This document shows positions 48,677 through 57,254 of a DNA stretch of 64,000 bases, in pieces. The notes under the pieces were generated by a model. The model was not told the origin of the DNA, searched no databases, and saw only the letters and a program-made list of their open reading frames with translations. The position numbers and the translations under genes are program-made. Numbering within the stretch: the stretch's first letter is position 1; each line of letters starts with the position of its first letter. Location: contig NZ_PKEK01000079.1 of the NCBI RefSeq assembly GCF_002863225.1, positions 1-64,000 of the forward strand. Direction: 5' to 3'. The stretch is from Mycobacterium sp. GTDB lineage: Bacteria > Actinomycetota > Actinomycetes > Mycobacteriales > Mycobacteriaceae.

Positions 48677-51457
48677 TTACGCGTTGTCACTGTCGCCGGG
48701 CTGCCAGGCTAGGTATAGCTCCACGCGGGAGCGGATCTTGAGTTTGCGGTAGATCCTGCTGAGATTGACCTCGACGGTTTTGGGGCTGATGAACAGGGCC
48801 GCCGCAATGTCGCGGTTGGTCATGCCCGTTACGGCGAGCTCGGCCACCCGAGTTTCGGAGGGTGTCAGCCCGACAGTGCGCTGCCGGCCCGACGTACCAC
48901 GCGCCAATTCGGCTCGGGCTCGATCCGCCCACAACTCAGTGCCGAGGTCTTCGAAGGTGTGCAGTGCTTCGCGCAACGTCACGGTGCCGGCCTCGCGTCT
49001 GCGTTGGCGCCGCTTGAGCTGCCCGAGTAGCAGTTGGGTGCGGGCCCGCTCGAAGGGCATCGGAAGCCGCGAATGCTCAGCCATGGCTTGCTCGGCCATC
49101 TCGGTAGCGGTGCTCACATCGCCCTGTGCGGCGAGAAGCATTGCACGGCAACGCAATGCAGTGGCAAGCATCCAGGCGCGATCGAGGCGGCGGCCGTTTG
49201 CCTCGAGACTGTCGATATACGATTCGGCCTCATCGAGTCGTCCTACCCCGACCAGCGCCTCGACGGTCTCCGGAAGGTGCGACGCCGCGATGATCTCGGT
49301 CGCGTCCGGCAGGGCCCGCGACATGGCCAACAGCGGTTCGAGGAAGCGCAGGGCCGCTTGGTGATCACCGCGGGAGTTCTCGACGAATCCACGCAAGGTG
49401 GCCGGCCATTCGCCCATCCGCATCGATCCGCAGCGTTGCGCCGTGGCGATGGCCTCGTCCAGGTCGCTCGTCGCGTCGTCGACTCTGCCGAAATATGCGG
49501 CAGCCGCGCCGCGGATCGTCAGCGCTATGAACATGGGAAAGTCGCCACCGAGTTGCGCTGCGCGCTCGACGGCTTCGTCTCCGGTAATCGCGACGCTCTG
49601 CAGATCACCGCGCCAGATATCCATCAACGCCTGGGAGAAGGCGACGAATATCAGTTCGCTCTCCTGGCCCAGCGCGACACACCGCTGTCCAGCGGCCCGC
49701 AGCACCTCCCGGGCGTGGTCGAATTCGCCGGTCCAGCCGCGCAACAGCGCCCTCTGCATGCTGGGCAGGAACGCCAGTGGGATTGGCAGACTGTCGTCTT
49801 GGAGGTCGACCGCATGGGCCATAGTGGCCGGGTCGAAACCGCGTCCGGTGAGAAAACCCAGTATTTCGTGCATTCCCAGCGCTGAGCTCAGCAGGCTCGG
49901 GACACCCAATTGCTCGGCTTCGGTCACGGCTTGTTCGACGCGGTCGAGCGCGCGCTCGTGTTGGGCCGCATTGAACAATGCGTAGGACAGCATGGTCAGC
50001 ATCCGGATCCGCAGCGGGTCGTCGGCACCTCGATCCGGCAGACCGTTCTCCAAAAGCTCTGCTGCATCAATGAACCCGTCCTCGTGCAATCGAAGCATGG
50101 CCAGGTGAAGCAAGGCCTCGGGGCGAGGGGATCCGACCGGCAGGCTGGCGACCACCTGTTCGAGTGAGTGGCGCGCTCGCCCAGTGTCGCCGGCGGCGAA
50201 GTAGTGCAGCGCGCAGAGAATTCGACGGGCCGGATCGTCGGCACCGAGATTGATTGCCAAATCCAGGAGTTCGGCCGCGGCCGCCGGTGCGCCTCGGGAG
50301 AGTGCAATCTCGGCGCCCGCGTCGAGAGCTTCGATGGTTTCCCGGTTCCCGGTGGCATCCGACAGGGCCAAATGCCGCGCCCGCAGTTCCGGCTCGACCA
50401 CCAGCTCGGCCAACCTCCGGTGCATGGCACGCCGCCGCCGGGGCGACGCATCGCTGTAGACGCCGTGGGCCAACACCGGGTGCACGAACGAAAGCCGGTT
50501 CCCGTCAATGGCGATCAATTCCTGATTTTCCGCTTCGCCCAGAGTCTCCAGCACACCTTCGGCGCTACTGTCGGTGGCGTCAGCCAGCAGGCGCAGGGTG
50601 GGGTTCGGCACGCTGGCCATCGCGAGTAGCAGCTCTTTGGCGTCGTCTCCCACGCGTTTCAACCGGGAGCTCACCAACTCGTTGAGGCTGCCCGGCAGCG
50701 GCACTTCAGCGGAACCGGTAATGGTGTCCATTTCACGGGCCAGCTCGAGACCGTAAAACGGGTTGCCACCCGCAATCTGATGAATACGCAGCAAGGTCGG
50801 TCGTGGCACCGAAAATCCCAGTCGCAGTGTCAATACTCGATGCAGATCTCCAACTGTCAACGGCTGCAGCCGTACTCGCCGAACTGCGTCGGGCTGAGCC
50901 AGTTCGACCCTGGCCGCGACCTCGACGCTGCGCGTCGTACACACCAAGCCCACGCCTCTCGGGAATCGTCGGGCGGCGAAGGCAACCACGTTGGCGCTGG
51001 AGACATCAACCCACTGCAGGTCGTCGATCGCGATCAAGACGAATCCCTCGGAGCGTGCGGCCAGCCGATCGAGCACTCCGACAAATGCCGCGGCAACCGC
51101 CCGGGAATCGCTTCGGCCGGCGTGGTCGCGATGCCGCAACAGGGCCGCGGCCAGACTTTGCTGCTGCGGAAGGGGTAAATCGGCCCAGACTGACTCGTCG
51201 ATGCCGCTGAGCAGATCGGCCAGCGTCGCGTACGCCAGTACGGACTCCGCCCGGGCGGAGCGACTGGCCAGCACCGTGAATCCGCGCTCGCGCGCCTGTT
51301 CCAACGCGCCGAGCCACAGCGTCGTCTTGCCGATTCCGGGATCGCCCTCGATCACCAACGCCGTCGGAGCCAGGGGCACGGCGTCCAAAAAGTCGACCAC
51401 GCACTGCTCTTCGGCGTGGCGACTCGCCGCACGCACCGCCATGGACCTGCCCGTCAC
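48677..51457 (-). CDS. large ATP-binding LuxR-family (LAL) regulator
   Basis: A 926-aa regulator. The N-terminal AAA-type ATPase domain has Walker A GDPGIGKTTLW near residue 40 and Walker B LIAIDDLQWVD near 140. The long middle consists of TPR-like helical repeats. The C-terminal LuxR helix-turn-helix is LTPSETRVAELAVTGMTNRDI to SRIYRKLKI (about 860-915). LAL proteins sense inducers and activate transcription; the inducer and targets here are unknown. The ATG at 51442 is an alternative start. A lone gene, convergent with marR. Confidence 0.88.
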   Translation of the reverse strand: MTGRSMAVRAASRHAEEQCVVDFLDAVPLAPTALVIEGDPGIGKTTLWLGALEQARERGFTVLASRSARAESVLAYATLADLLSGIDESVWADLPLPQQQSLAAALLRHRDHAGRSDSRAVAAAFVGVLDRLAARSEGFVLIAIDDLQWVDVSSANVVAFAARRFPRGVGLVCTTRSVEVAARVELAQPDAVRRVRLQPLTVGDLHRVLTLRLGFSVPRPTLLRIHQIAGGNPFYGLELAREMDTITGSAEVPLPGSLNELVSSRLKRVGDDAKELLLAMASVPNPTLRLLADATDSSAEGVLETLGEAENQELIAIDGNRLSFVHPVLAHGVYSDASPRRRRAMHRRLAELVVEPELRARHLALSDATGNRETIEALDAGAEIALSRGAPAAAAELLDLAINLGADDPARRILCALHYFAAGDTGRARHSLEQVVASLPVGSPRPEALLHLAMLRLHEDGFIDAAELLENGLPDRGADDPLRIRMLTMLSYALFNAAQHERALDRVEQAVTEAEQLGVPSLLSSALGMHEILGFLTGRGFDPATMAHAVDLQDDSLPIPLAFLPSMQRALLRGWTGEFDHAREVLRAAGQRCVALGQESELIFVAFSQALMDIWRGDLQSVAITGDEAVERAAQLGGDFPMFIALTIRGAAAAYFGRVDDATSDLDEAIATAQRCGSMRMGEWPATLRGFVENSRGDHQAALRFLEPLLAMSRALPDATEIIAASHLPETVEALVGVGRLDEAESYIDSLEANGRRLDRAWMLATALRCRAMLLAAQGDVSTATEMAEQAMAEHSRLPMPFERARTQLLLGQLKRRQRRREAGTVTLREALHTFEDLGTELWADRARAELARGTSGRQRTVGLTPSETRVAELAVTGMTNRDIAAALFISPKTVEVNLSRIYRKLKIRSRVELYLAWQPGDSDNA

Positions 51458-51595
51458 CTCTCAGCCGAAAACGCCTGCAACCGGCTGGGTCGTCGCCTGT
51501 CTTTCGCCCCGGTTCCCGGGCGGCAGCCCCGTCGATCTGTTGCGCATCATGATAAGTGAACTCTGTGAATTTGGCATGAGTTACCGCAGCGGCTC

Positions 51596-51633
51596 AGGCC
51601 TGTGCGGGTCGTCGCGCGCAAACCCGTAGGCCT
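51596..51633. terminator. hairpin downstream of the permease gene
   Basis: AGGCCT (51596-51601) pairs with AGGCCT (51628-51633), and CGGGT (51605-51609) with ACCCG (51622-51626). It lies 26 bases after the end of the minus-strand permease gene. No T-tract. The rest of 51458-51658 shows nothing else. Confidence 0.45.
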
Positions 51634-51658
51634 TTGCCGGTGGAGTTGGGTGAATCGT

Positions 51659-52822
51659 TCAGTGGTCGTGATGGTGGTCGTGTGTCGCGTCGGGGGAGCC
51701 GCCCATCGCCTTGAGCATCGGGATGCCGCCGGTGATGGCGAAGCGGAGGACAAGTACAGCGGCCAGGGCGAGGAAGGCGATGTTGAGCCAGGTGGTGTAG
51801 TTCCACGAGATGCCGGTTTCCATCGTTGCGGCGCTGCGCCGTGGCGGGATGAGACCTGTGGCGCCGAAGAGGAATTCAACTAGATAGCCGGCGACCACCA
51901 TCGCCACGTAGAACGTGCCCAGCAGTCGCAGCATCATGGCGGTGCCGTAGTACTTCCGGTAGATGTTCAAGATCGGCAGGATCAGCAGGTCGGCGAAGAT
52001 GAACGCAACGACGCCGCCGAAACTGATGCCGCCGCTCCACAGCACCGCGGCCAACGGCACATTGCCGATCGAGCAGACGAACGAAGCGACCGCCACGACC
52101 GGGCCCACGAGGGGCCCCCACAGCACCGACAGCGACGGATGATCAGCGAAAAAGAAGTGTTGCCAGAAGGATTCGGGCACCCATGCCGCGACGGCACCGG
52201 CAATCAGCAAACCGATGATCAGATCGCGAAGGATTGCGGCCCACTCCATCACGAACACGTGTGAGACGGAGGTGAAGCCTTCCCGCGACACCAGCCGGCG
52301 CGCGAAGGAACCTCCACGCTGGACCGACATGTCCATGGCGGCATGGCCTTCCATGGCTCCTGCCAGACCGCGATCGGACTGCTCACGCGCCGCATCGACG
52401 AGTCGCGAGCTCACGACGATTCGGAACAGCACCGCCATCACCACGATCATCAGCGGACCACCGACGAACTCGGCCGCGGTGAACTGCCAACCCATCAGTA
52501 GGGCCAGGATGATGCCCAGCTCCGCCACCAGGTTCGTCGAGCCGATTTCGAAGGCCATCGCAGCGGTGAAATTGGCTCCTTTGCGAAACAACGAACGGGC
52601 CAGCGCCACCGCGGCATAGGAGCACGACGAGGAGGCGGCGCCCAGTCCTGCCGCAATGGCCAACGTTTTGGGGCGGTCGTCCCCGAGCACTGTCGCGATG
52701 GTCGATCGGCGCACGATCGCCTGGACTACAGCCGATAACGTGAAGCCGAGAATCAATGCCCACAGGATCTCCCACGTCATCGACCCGGTGACGGTCAACG
52801 CGTGTACCAGAGCGGCGGTCAT
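51659..52822 (-). CDS. permease of the ArsP/YraQ (DUF318) type, probable metal-related
   Basis: A 387-aa membrane protein with about ten helices in two halves. Each half carries a family Cys motif: AASSSCSYAAVALARSLF (about 60-77) and ASFVCSIGNVPLAAVL (about 250-265). The large loop holds MDMSVQRGGSFARRLVSREG. The C-terminus ends in a His-rich tail (DATHDHHHDH) suited to metal binding. Family members export organoarsenicals or are linked to copper and zinc handling. A CsoR-like operator lies 17 bases upstream of the start, which favours copper or a related metal. Substrate inferred. Confidence 0.75.
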   Translation of the reverse strand: MTAALVHALTVTGSMTWEILWALILGFTLSAVVQAIVRRSTIATVLGDDRPKTLAIAAGLGAASSSCSYAAVALARSLFRKGANFTAAMAFEIGSTNLVAELGIILALLMGWQFTAAEFVGGPLMIVVMAVLFRIVVSSRLVDAAREQSDRGLAGAMEGHAAMDMSVQRGGSFARRLVSREGFTSVSHVFVMEWAAILRDLIIGLLIAGAVAAWVPESFWQHFFFADHPSLSVLWGPLVGPVVAVASFVCSIGNVPLAAVLWSGGISFGGVVAFIFADLLILPILNIYRKYYGTAMMLRLLGTFYVAMVVAGYLVEFLFGATGLIPPRRSAATMETGISWNYTTWLNIAFLALAAVLVLRFAITGGIPMLKAMGGSPDATHDHHHDH

Positions 52823-52838
52823 GGCACCTCCAACCAGG

Positions 52839-52853
52839 TACCCCCTAGGGGTA
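52839..52853. promoter_or_regulatory. CsoR/RicR-like operator
   Basis: TACCCCCTAGGGGTA is a 15-bp palindrome (TACCCC, CTA, GGGGTA) matching the TACCCC/GGGGTA core of operators bound by copper-sensing CsoR-family repressors, including mycobacterial RicR. It lies 17 bases before the permease start codon, in or next to its promoter. Confidence 0.6.
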
Positions 52854-53042
52854 TTCCAGATAGTCCCGCCGATCGATGCGGGATTGCCGCCACCGCGCCG
52901 GGGTCGCCATAATCACATCAAGTGTGCAGGTTATTGGGACGTTTTCGAGACCTAAAAGCCCGACACACCGGGCCTGGCAACGCAGTCACAGAAGCAACAC
53001 CAGGCACACTGGTAACAACAACGAAGCCGGGAGGGTGTTGCC

Positions 53043-53780
53043 GTGTACCGAGTTTTTGAGGCGCTCGACGAATTGGGCGCCATTGTCGAGGAAGCTCGTG
53101 GCGTCCCCATGACCGCGGGCTGCGTGGTGCCCCGTGGCGACGTGCTCGAGTTGATCGACGACATCAAGGACGCCATCCCCGGCGAGCTGGACGACGCCCA
53201 GGACGTCCTCGACGCCCGCGACTCGCTGCTGCACGAAGCCAAGGCGCACGCCGACGCCACGGTGTCCTCCGCGACGACCGAGTCGGAATCGCTGCTCAAC
53301 CACTCCCGCGCCGAAGCCGATCGCATTCTCTCCGACGCGAAAGCCCAGGCAGACAGGATGGTCGGCGAAGCCCGTCAGCACAGCGAGCGCATGGTGGGCG
53401 AGGCGCGTGAAGAGTCGAGTCGCATCGCGGCATCGGCCAAGCGCGACTACGAGGCCGCGACGAGCCGTGCGAAGGCCGAGGCCGACCGCCTCATCGAGAA
53501 CGGCAACATCTCCTATGAGAAGGCCGTCCAAGAGGGCATCAAAGAGCAGCAGCGCCTCGTCTCGCAGACCGAGGTCGTGCAATCGGCCAACGCCGAGTCC
53601 GCCCGGTTGATCGACACCGCGCACGCGGAAGCCGATCGCCTACGCGGCGAGTGCGACATCTACGTCGACAGCAAGCTCGCCGAGTTCGAGGAGCACCTCA
53701 ACACCACCCTGCGATCGGTCAACCGCGGCCGCCACCAGCTGCGGACGGCGGCGGGCGTGCACGACTACGCCCAGCGCTAG
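53043..53780 (+). CDS. sepIVA: DivIVA-like septation/elongation protein SepIVA
   Basis: A 245-aa protein: N-terminal DivIVA-like motif (YRVFEALDELGAIVEEARGVPMT) and a long alpha-helical coiled coil rich in Ala, Glu, Ser and Arg (about 60-235). Orthologue of Rv2927c, reported as the mycobacterial SepIVA needed for cell division and polar growth. GTG at 53043 with GGGAGGGT upstream. The 220-bp gap from the divergent permease holds both promoters. Confidence 0.88.
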   Translation: MYRVFEALDELGAIVEEARGVPMTAGCVVPRGDVLELIDDIKDAIPGELDDAQDVLDARDSLLHEAKAHADATVSSATTESESLLNHSRAEADRILSDAKAQADRMVGEARQHSERMVGEAREESSRIAASAKRDYEAATSRAKAEADRLIENGNISYEKAVQEGIKEQQRLVSQTEVVQSANAESARLIDTAHAEADRLRGECDIYVDSKLAEFEEHLNTTLRSVNRGRHQLRTAAGVHDYAQR

Positions 53781-53819
53781 TCATCCCGCCGACAGGACGG
53801 GGTCGTAGGTAAACGCCCG

Positions 53820-53825
53820 TAGAAT
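53820..53825 (+). promoter_or_regulatory. -10 element of the DUF177-rnc-mutM cluster (leaderless)
   Basis: TAGAAT followed by 7 bases and ATG 53833. Leaderless spacing. Confidence 0.5.
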
Positions 53826-53832
53826 TGCGGAC

Positions 53833-54420
53833 ATGGCGCGCCAGCACACCCAGGCAGCACGACCACGTTCGGATTCGCCGCTCGTCGTCAACGTCACCCG
53901 GCTGGGCCGTCGCCCCGGCGCAATGTTCCCCCTTCGCGAGACAGTGGGTAACCCCGCGCGGATCGGTTTGGGCATGGTCGGCATTGCCGCGGGTACACCG
54001 TTGGATCTTGATCTGCGGGTCGAATCGGTGTCCGAAGGTGTGCTGGTCAGCGGGACGGTGGCGGCGTCGATCACCGGCGAATGTTCGCGTTGTCTGACCT
54101 CGTTGAGTGAGCCCATCACCGTCGACGTGACCGAATTGTTCGCTTACCCGGACAGCCTCACCGAGGCCACCACGGACGAGGACGAGGTGGGGCGGGTCGT
54201 CGGCGACACCGTCGATCTGCAGCAGCCGATCATCGACGCCGTGGGTCTGGAGCTGCCGTTCTCGCCGCTGTGCCGGGACGACTGCCCGGGGCTCTGCCCG
54301 ACGTGCGGTGTCGCGCTGGCCACCGCCGAGCCGGATCATCACCACGATCAGATCGACCCGCGATGGGCGAAGCTCTCCACGTTGCTGGAAACAGACAGCG
54401 ACGGAATCAGTGATGAGTGA
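53833..54420 (+). CDS. DUF177 (YceD-like) protein
   Basis: A 195-aa protein of the YceD/DUF177 family, linked to 23S rRNA and large-subunit maturation in other bacteria. It contains [30 protein letters not shown] and a Cys set [14 protein letters not shown] near the C-terminus that looks like a zinc knuckle. Positional orthologue of Rv2926c. Its stop overlaps the rnc start by 8 bases, consistent with a joint role in rRNA processing. Confidence 0.85.
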   Translation: MARQHTQAARPRSDSPLVVNVTRLGRRPGAMFPLRETVGNPARIGLGMVGIAAGTPLDLDLRVESVSEGVLVSGTVAASITGECSRCLTSLSEPITVDVTELFAYPDSLTEATTDEDEVGRVVGDTVDLQQPIIDAVGLELPFSPLCRDDCPGLCPTCGVALATAEPDHHHDQIDPRWAKLSTLLETDSDGISDE

Positions 54421-55111
54421 TCTTCTCGACGCGCTCGAGGTCGATCTACCGGAGGCGCTGCTGACTCTGGCGCTGACACATCGCAGTTATGCCTACGAGC
54501 ACGGCGGCCTGCCCACGAACGAGCGGCTGGAATTCCTCGGTGACGCGGTGCTGGGCCTGACCGTGACCGACGAGCTCTACCACCGGCACCCGGAGCGCCC
54601 GGAGAGCGACTTGGCCAAAATGCGTGCCGGCGTGGTCAATACGCAGGCGTTGGCCGATGTCGCGCGCTCGTTGACCGAGCAAGGGCTCGGTGCGCACCTT
54701 TTGCTGGGCCGCGGCGAACTGAAGTCCGGCGGCTCAGACAAATCCAGCATCCTGGCCGACAGCCTCGAATCACTGCTCGGCGCAATCTATTTGCACAGTG
54801 GCATCGAGGCCGCGCGGCGGGTCATCCTGCGGTTGTTCAGCGAATTGCTCAACGCCGGCGGGCTTTTGGACTGGAAGACCAGCCTGCAGGAGTTGACCGC
54901 TGCACGCGGCCTCGGCGCGGTGTCCTATCAGGTGACCGCGACGGGGCCCGACCACAAGCGCGAGTTCACCGCGGTGGTGGTGGTGCGGGACACCTCGTAC
55001 GGGTCCGGGGTCGGCCGCACCAAAAAGGAGGCCGAGCAGAAGGCGGCCGAGCAGGCATGCCAGGCACTGAACCAGCTCGACAGTGCGGTTTCCGGGGAAA
55101 CAGCCGGCTGA
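54413..55111 (+). CDS. rnc: ribonuclease III
   Basis: Cleaves double-stranded RNA, including rRNA precursors. 232 aa: catalytic domain with [14 protein letters not shown] (about 36-49) and [15 protein letters not shown] (metal-binding Asp and Glu), and a C-terminal dsRNA-binding domain ([12 protein letters not shown] to [18 protein letters not shown]). ATG at 54413 chosen over the longer frame; overlaps the DUF177 stop. mutM begins at the next base after its stop. Confidence 0.95.
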   Translation: MSDLLDALEVDLPEALLTLALTHRSYAYEHGGLPTNERLEFLGDAVLGLTVTDELYHRHPERPESDLAKMRAGVVNTQALADVARSLTEQGLGAHLLLGRGELKSGGSDKSSILADSLESLLGAIYLHSGIEAARRVILRLFSELLNAGGLLDWKTSLQELTAARGLGAVSYQVTATGPDHKREFTAVVVVRDTSYGSGVGRTKKEAEQKAAEQACQALNQLDSAVSGETAG

Positions 55112-55972
55112 ATGCCCGAGCTACCCGAAGTCGAGGTGGTGCGGCGCGGACTGCAGGCCCATGTGGTCGGCAAGACAATCACCGCGGTGCGAGTCCACCA
55201 CCAGCGCGCCGTCCGCCGTCACGAAGCCGGGCCGGCCGACCTGACGGCGCGGCTGCTGGACGCGCGGATCACCGGAAGCGATCGGCGCGGCAAGTACCTG
55301 TGGCTCATTCTGGACGGCCCGAGTGGTGACGAGCAGGCGTTGGTCGTGCACCTCGGGATGAGCGGACAGATGCTGCTCGGGGAGGTGCCCAACGCCGGCC
55401 ACCTGCGCATCGCCGCGCTCCTGGACGACGGCACCACATTGAGCTTCGTCGACCAGCGAACCTTCGGCGGCTGGCTGTTGGCCGACCTGGTCACCGTCGA
55501 CGGCAGTGTTGTCCCGACACCGGTCGCGCACGTCGCGCGTGACCCGCTGGACCCACGTTTCGACGTTGACGCGGTGGTAAAGGTATTGTGGCGCAAGCAT
55601 TCTGAGATCAAGCGCCAACTGCTCGACCAGACCGTGGTGTCGGGGATCGGCAACATCTACGCCGACGAGTCACTGTGGCGGGCCAAGATCAACGGCGCCC
55701 GGCTGGCCGAGAAGTTGACCCGCCCACAGCTGACTGCACTGTTGGGGGCCGCCGCCGAGGTGATGCGCGACGCGTTGGCGCAGGGTGGCACCTCGTTCGA
55801 CTCGTTGTACGTCAACGTCAACGGGCAGTCCGGGTACTTCGACCGTTCGCTGAACGTCTATGGCCGAGAAGGCAAGCCTTGCAAGCGTTGTGGCGCGGTG
55901 ATCCGCCGGGACAAATTCATGAACCGCTCGTCGTTCTACTGCCCTCGCTGCCAGCCCCGACCCCGAGCTTGA
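55112..55972 (+). CDS. mutM: formamidopyrimidine-DNA glycosylase
   Basis: Removes oxidised purines such as 8-oxoguanine and nicks the abasic site. 286 aa. N-terminal [13 protein letters not shown] with the Pro catalytic nucleophile after Met removal; [32 protein letters not shown]-terminal zinc finger with CKRCG and CPRCQ. Complements MutT1 in the oxidised-guanine system. Immediately follows rnc. Confidence 0.95.
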   Translation: MPELPEVEVVRRGLQAHVVGKTITAVRVHHQRAVRRHEAGPADLTARLLDARITGSDRRGKYLWLILDGPSGDEQALVVHLGMSGQMLLGEVPNAGHLRIAALLDDGTTLSFVDQRTFGGWLLADLVTVDGSVVPTPVAHVARDPLDPRFDVDAVVKVLWRKHSEIKRQLLDQTVVSGIGNIYADESLWRAKINGARLAEKLTRPQLTALLGAAAEVMRDALAQGGTSFDSLYVNVNGQSGYFDRSLNVYGREGKPCKRCGAVIRRDKFMNRSSFYCPRCQPRPRA

Positions 55973-56016
55973 CCGACTGTCACACGGATGCGCAGTTTTG
56001 CGTCATCATCAGGCAC

Positions 56017-56406
56017 ATGACCGATCCCGATCAACCGCACGCCTACGAATACCCGTCGACGCCGCAGGATCCCTATGCGCCCCCGTTTGGCGGGCAGCCC
56101 AACTGGCAGCCGCACTATCCGGTCGGCGGCCAACCCGGCATGCCCTATCCGCCGGGCCTTCCCTATCTGGATGCCTACGGTCAGCCGCTGTCGGACAAGA
56201 GCAAGCTCACGGCCGGCCTACTCGAGTTGTTCCTGGGTGGGTTCGGCGTCGGCCGTTTCTACCTCGGCTACACCGGGATCGGCGTCGCGCAACTTCTGGT
56301 GACCCTGGCGACCTGCGGAATCGGGGGGATCTGGCCGTTCGTCGACGCGATCATGATGTTGACGGGCAATGTCCGCGACGTGCACGGTCGTACCCTGCGC
56401 GACTGA
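56017..56406 (+). CDS. TM2-domain membrane protein
   Basis: A 129-aa protein. The N-terminal ~60 residues are rich in Pro, Tyr and Gly. The TM2 domain that follows has two membrane helices (LLELFLGGFGVGRFYLGYTGIGVAQLLVTLATCGIGGIWPFVDAIMML). Function of TM2 proteins is not established. The ATG at 56017 begins a clean N-terminus. Lies between mutM and an OsmC gene. Confidence 0.82.
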   Translation: MTDPDQPHAYEYPSTPQDPYAPPFGGQPNWQPHYPVGGQPGMPYPPGLPYLDAYGQPLSDKSKLTAGLLELFLGGFGVGRFYLGYTGIGVAQLLVTLATCGIGGIWPFVDAIMMLTGNVRDVHGRTLRD

Positions 56407-56457
56407 GACCAACCGGCGCGTCGCCAACCTCGGCCGCGTGTTCGGTACAAATGAACG

Positions 56458-56871
56458 ATGACGGATCTGTGGGTGCAGCGCACCGGAGTGCGGCGCTACA
56501 CCGGCCGTAGCTCGCGGGGCGCCGAGGTGCTGATCGGCTCCGAGGATGTCGAGGGCGTGTTCACCCCGGGAGAACTCCTGAAAATCGCGCTCGCTGCCTG
56601 TAGCGGAATGTCCAGCGACGCACCGCTGGCCCGTCGACTGGGCGAGGACTACCCGGCCACCGTTCGGGTGTCCGGCGACGCGGACCGCGAGCAAGAGGTG
56701 TACCCGCTGCTCCGGGAGGCGCTCGAAGTCGACCTCTCGGGCTTGGACGACGCCGAGAAGTCGCGCCTGCTCACCGTGGTCCAGCGCGCTGTCGACCAGG
56801 TGTGCACGGTGGGGCGGACGCTGAAGGCGGGAACCAAGGTCGAGTTCCACGTTGTCGATGACCGAAAGTGA
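56458..56871 (+). CDS. OsmC-family protein
   Basis: A 137-aa OsmC-fold protein, orthologue of Rv2923c. The family uses two Cys to reduce organic hydroperoxides; here one Cys lies in AACSGMSSD (near 49) and another in VDQVCTVGRTL (near 121), at the expected places. A role in peroxide defence fits. Overlaps acyP. Confidence 0.82.
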   Translation: MTDLWVQRTGVRRYTGRSSRGAEVLIGSEDVEGVFTPGELLKIALAACSGMSSDAPLARRLGEDYPATVRVSGDADREQEVYPLLREALEVDLSGLDDAEKSRLLTVVQRAVDQVCTVGRTLKAGTKVEFHVVDDRK

Positions 56872-57142
56872 CAATGCCCGGCTGACCGCCTGGGTGCACG
56901 GGCGGGTGCAGGGCGTCGGCTTTCGCTGGTGGACCCGATCCCGCGCGCTGGAGCTCGGTCTGACCGGCTACGCCGCCAACCGTCCCGACGGCCGGGTGTT
57001 CGTCGTCGCGCAGGGATCGCGTGACGCCTGTGAACAGCTGTTACGCCTGTTGCAGAGCGGAAACACGCCGGGCAGTGTCGACACCGTGGTCGCCGACTGG
57101 TCGCCGCCCGGGGAAGCGATCAGCGACTTCTCCGAGCGTTAG
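56858..57142 (+). CDS. acyP: acylphosphatase
   Basis: A 94-aa enzyme hydrolysing acyl phosphates. Family signature [33 protein letters not shown] with the catalytic Arg and Asn. ATG at 56858 overlaps the OsmC stop by 14 bases. Precedes smc as in other mycobacteria. Confidence 0.93.
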   Translation: MTESDNARLTAWVHGRVQGVGFRWWTRSRALELGLTGYAANRPDGRVFVVAQGSRDACEQLLRLLQSGNTPGSVDTVVADWSPPGEAISDFSER

Positions 57143-57240
57143 GCCCCTGGGACGCGTCGCGTCCCGCGTCGTCGCCCGACGGCCGCAAGTCCGGCTCTCA
57201 CGTCGAACGCGCGTCGCCTTCTGCATCGTGACCGGACGGG

Positions 57241-57246
57241 TAGTCT
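57241..57246 (+). promoter_or_regulatory. smc -10 element (leaderless)
   Basis: TAGTCT followed by 8 bases and GTG 57255. The -35 region (TTCTGC, 16-bp spacer) is weak. Confidence 0.45.
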
Positions 57247-57254
57247 GGCACGCC

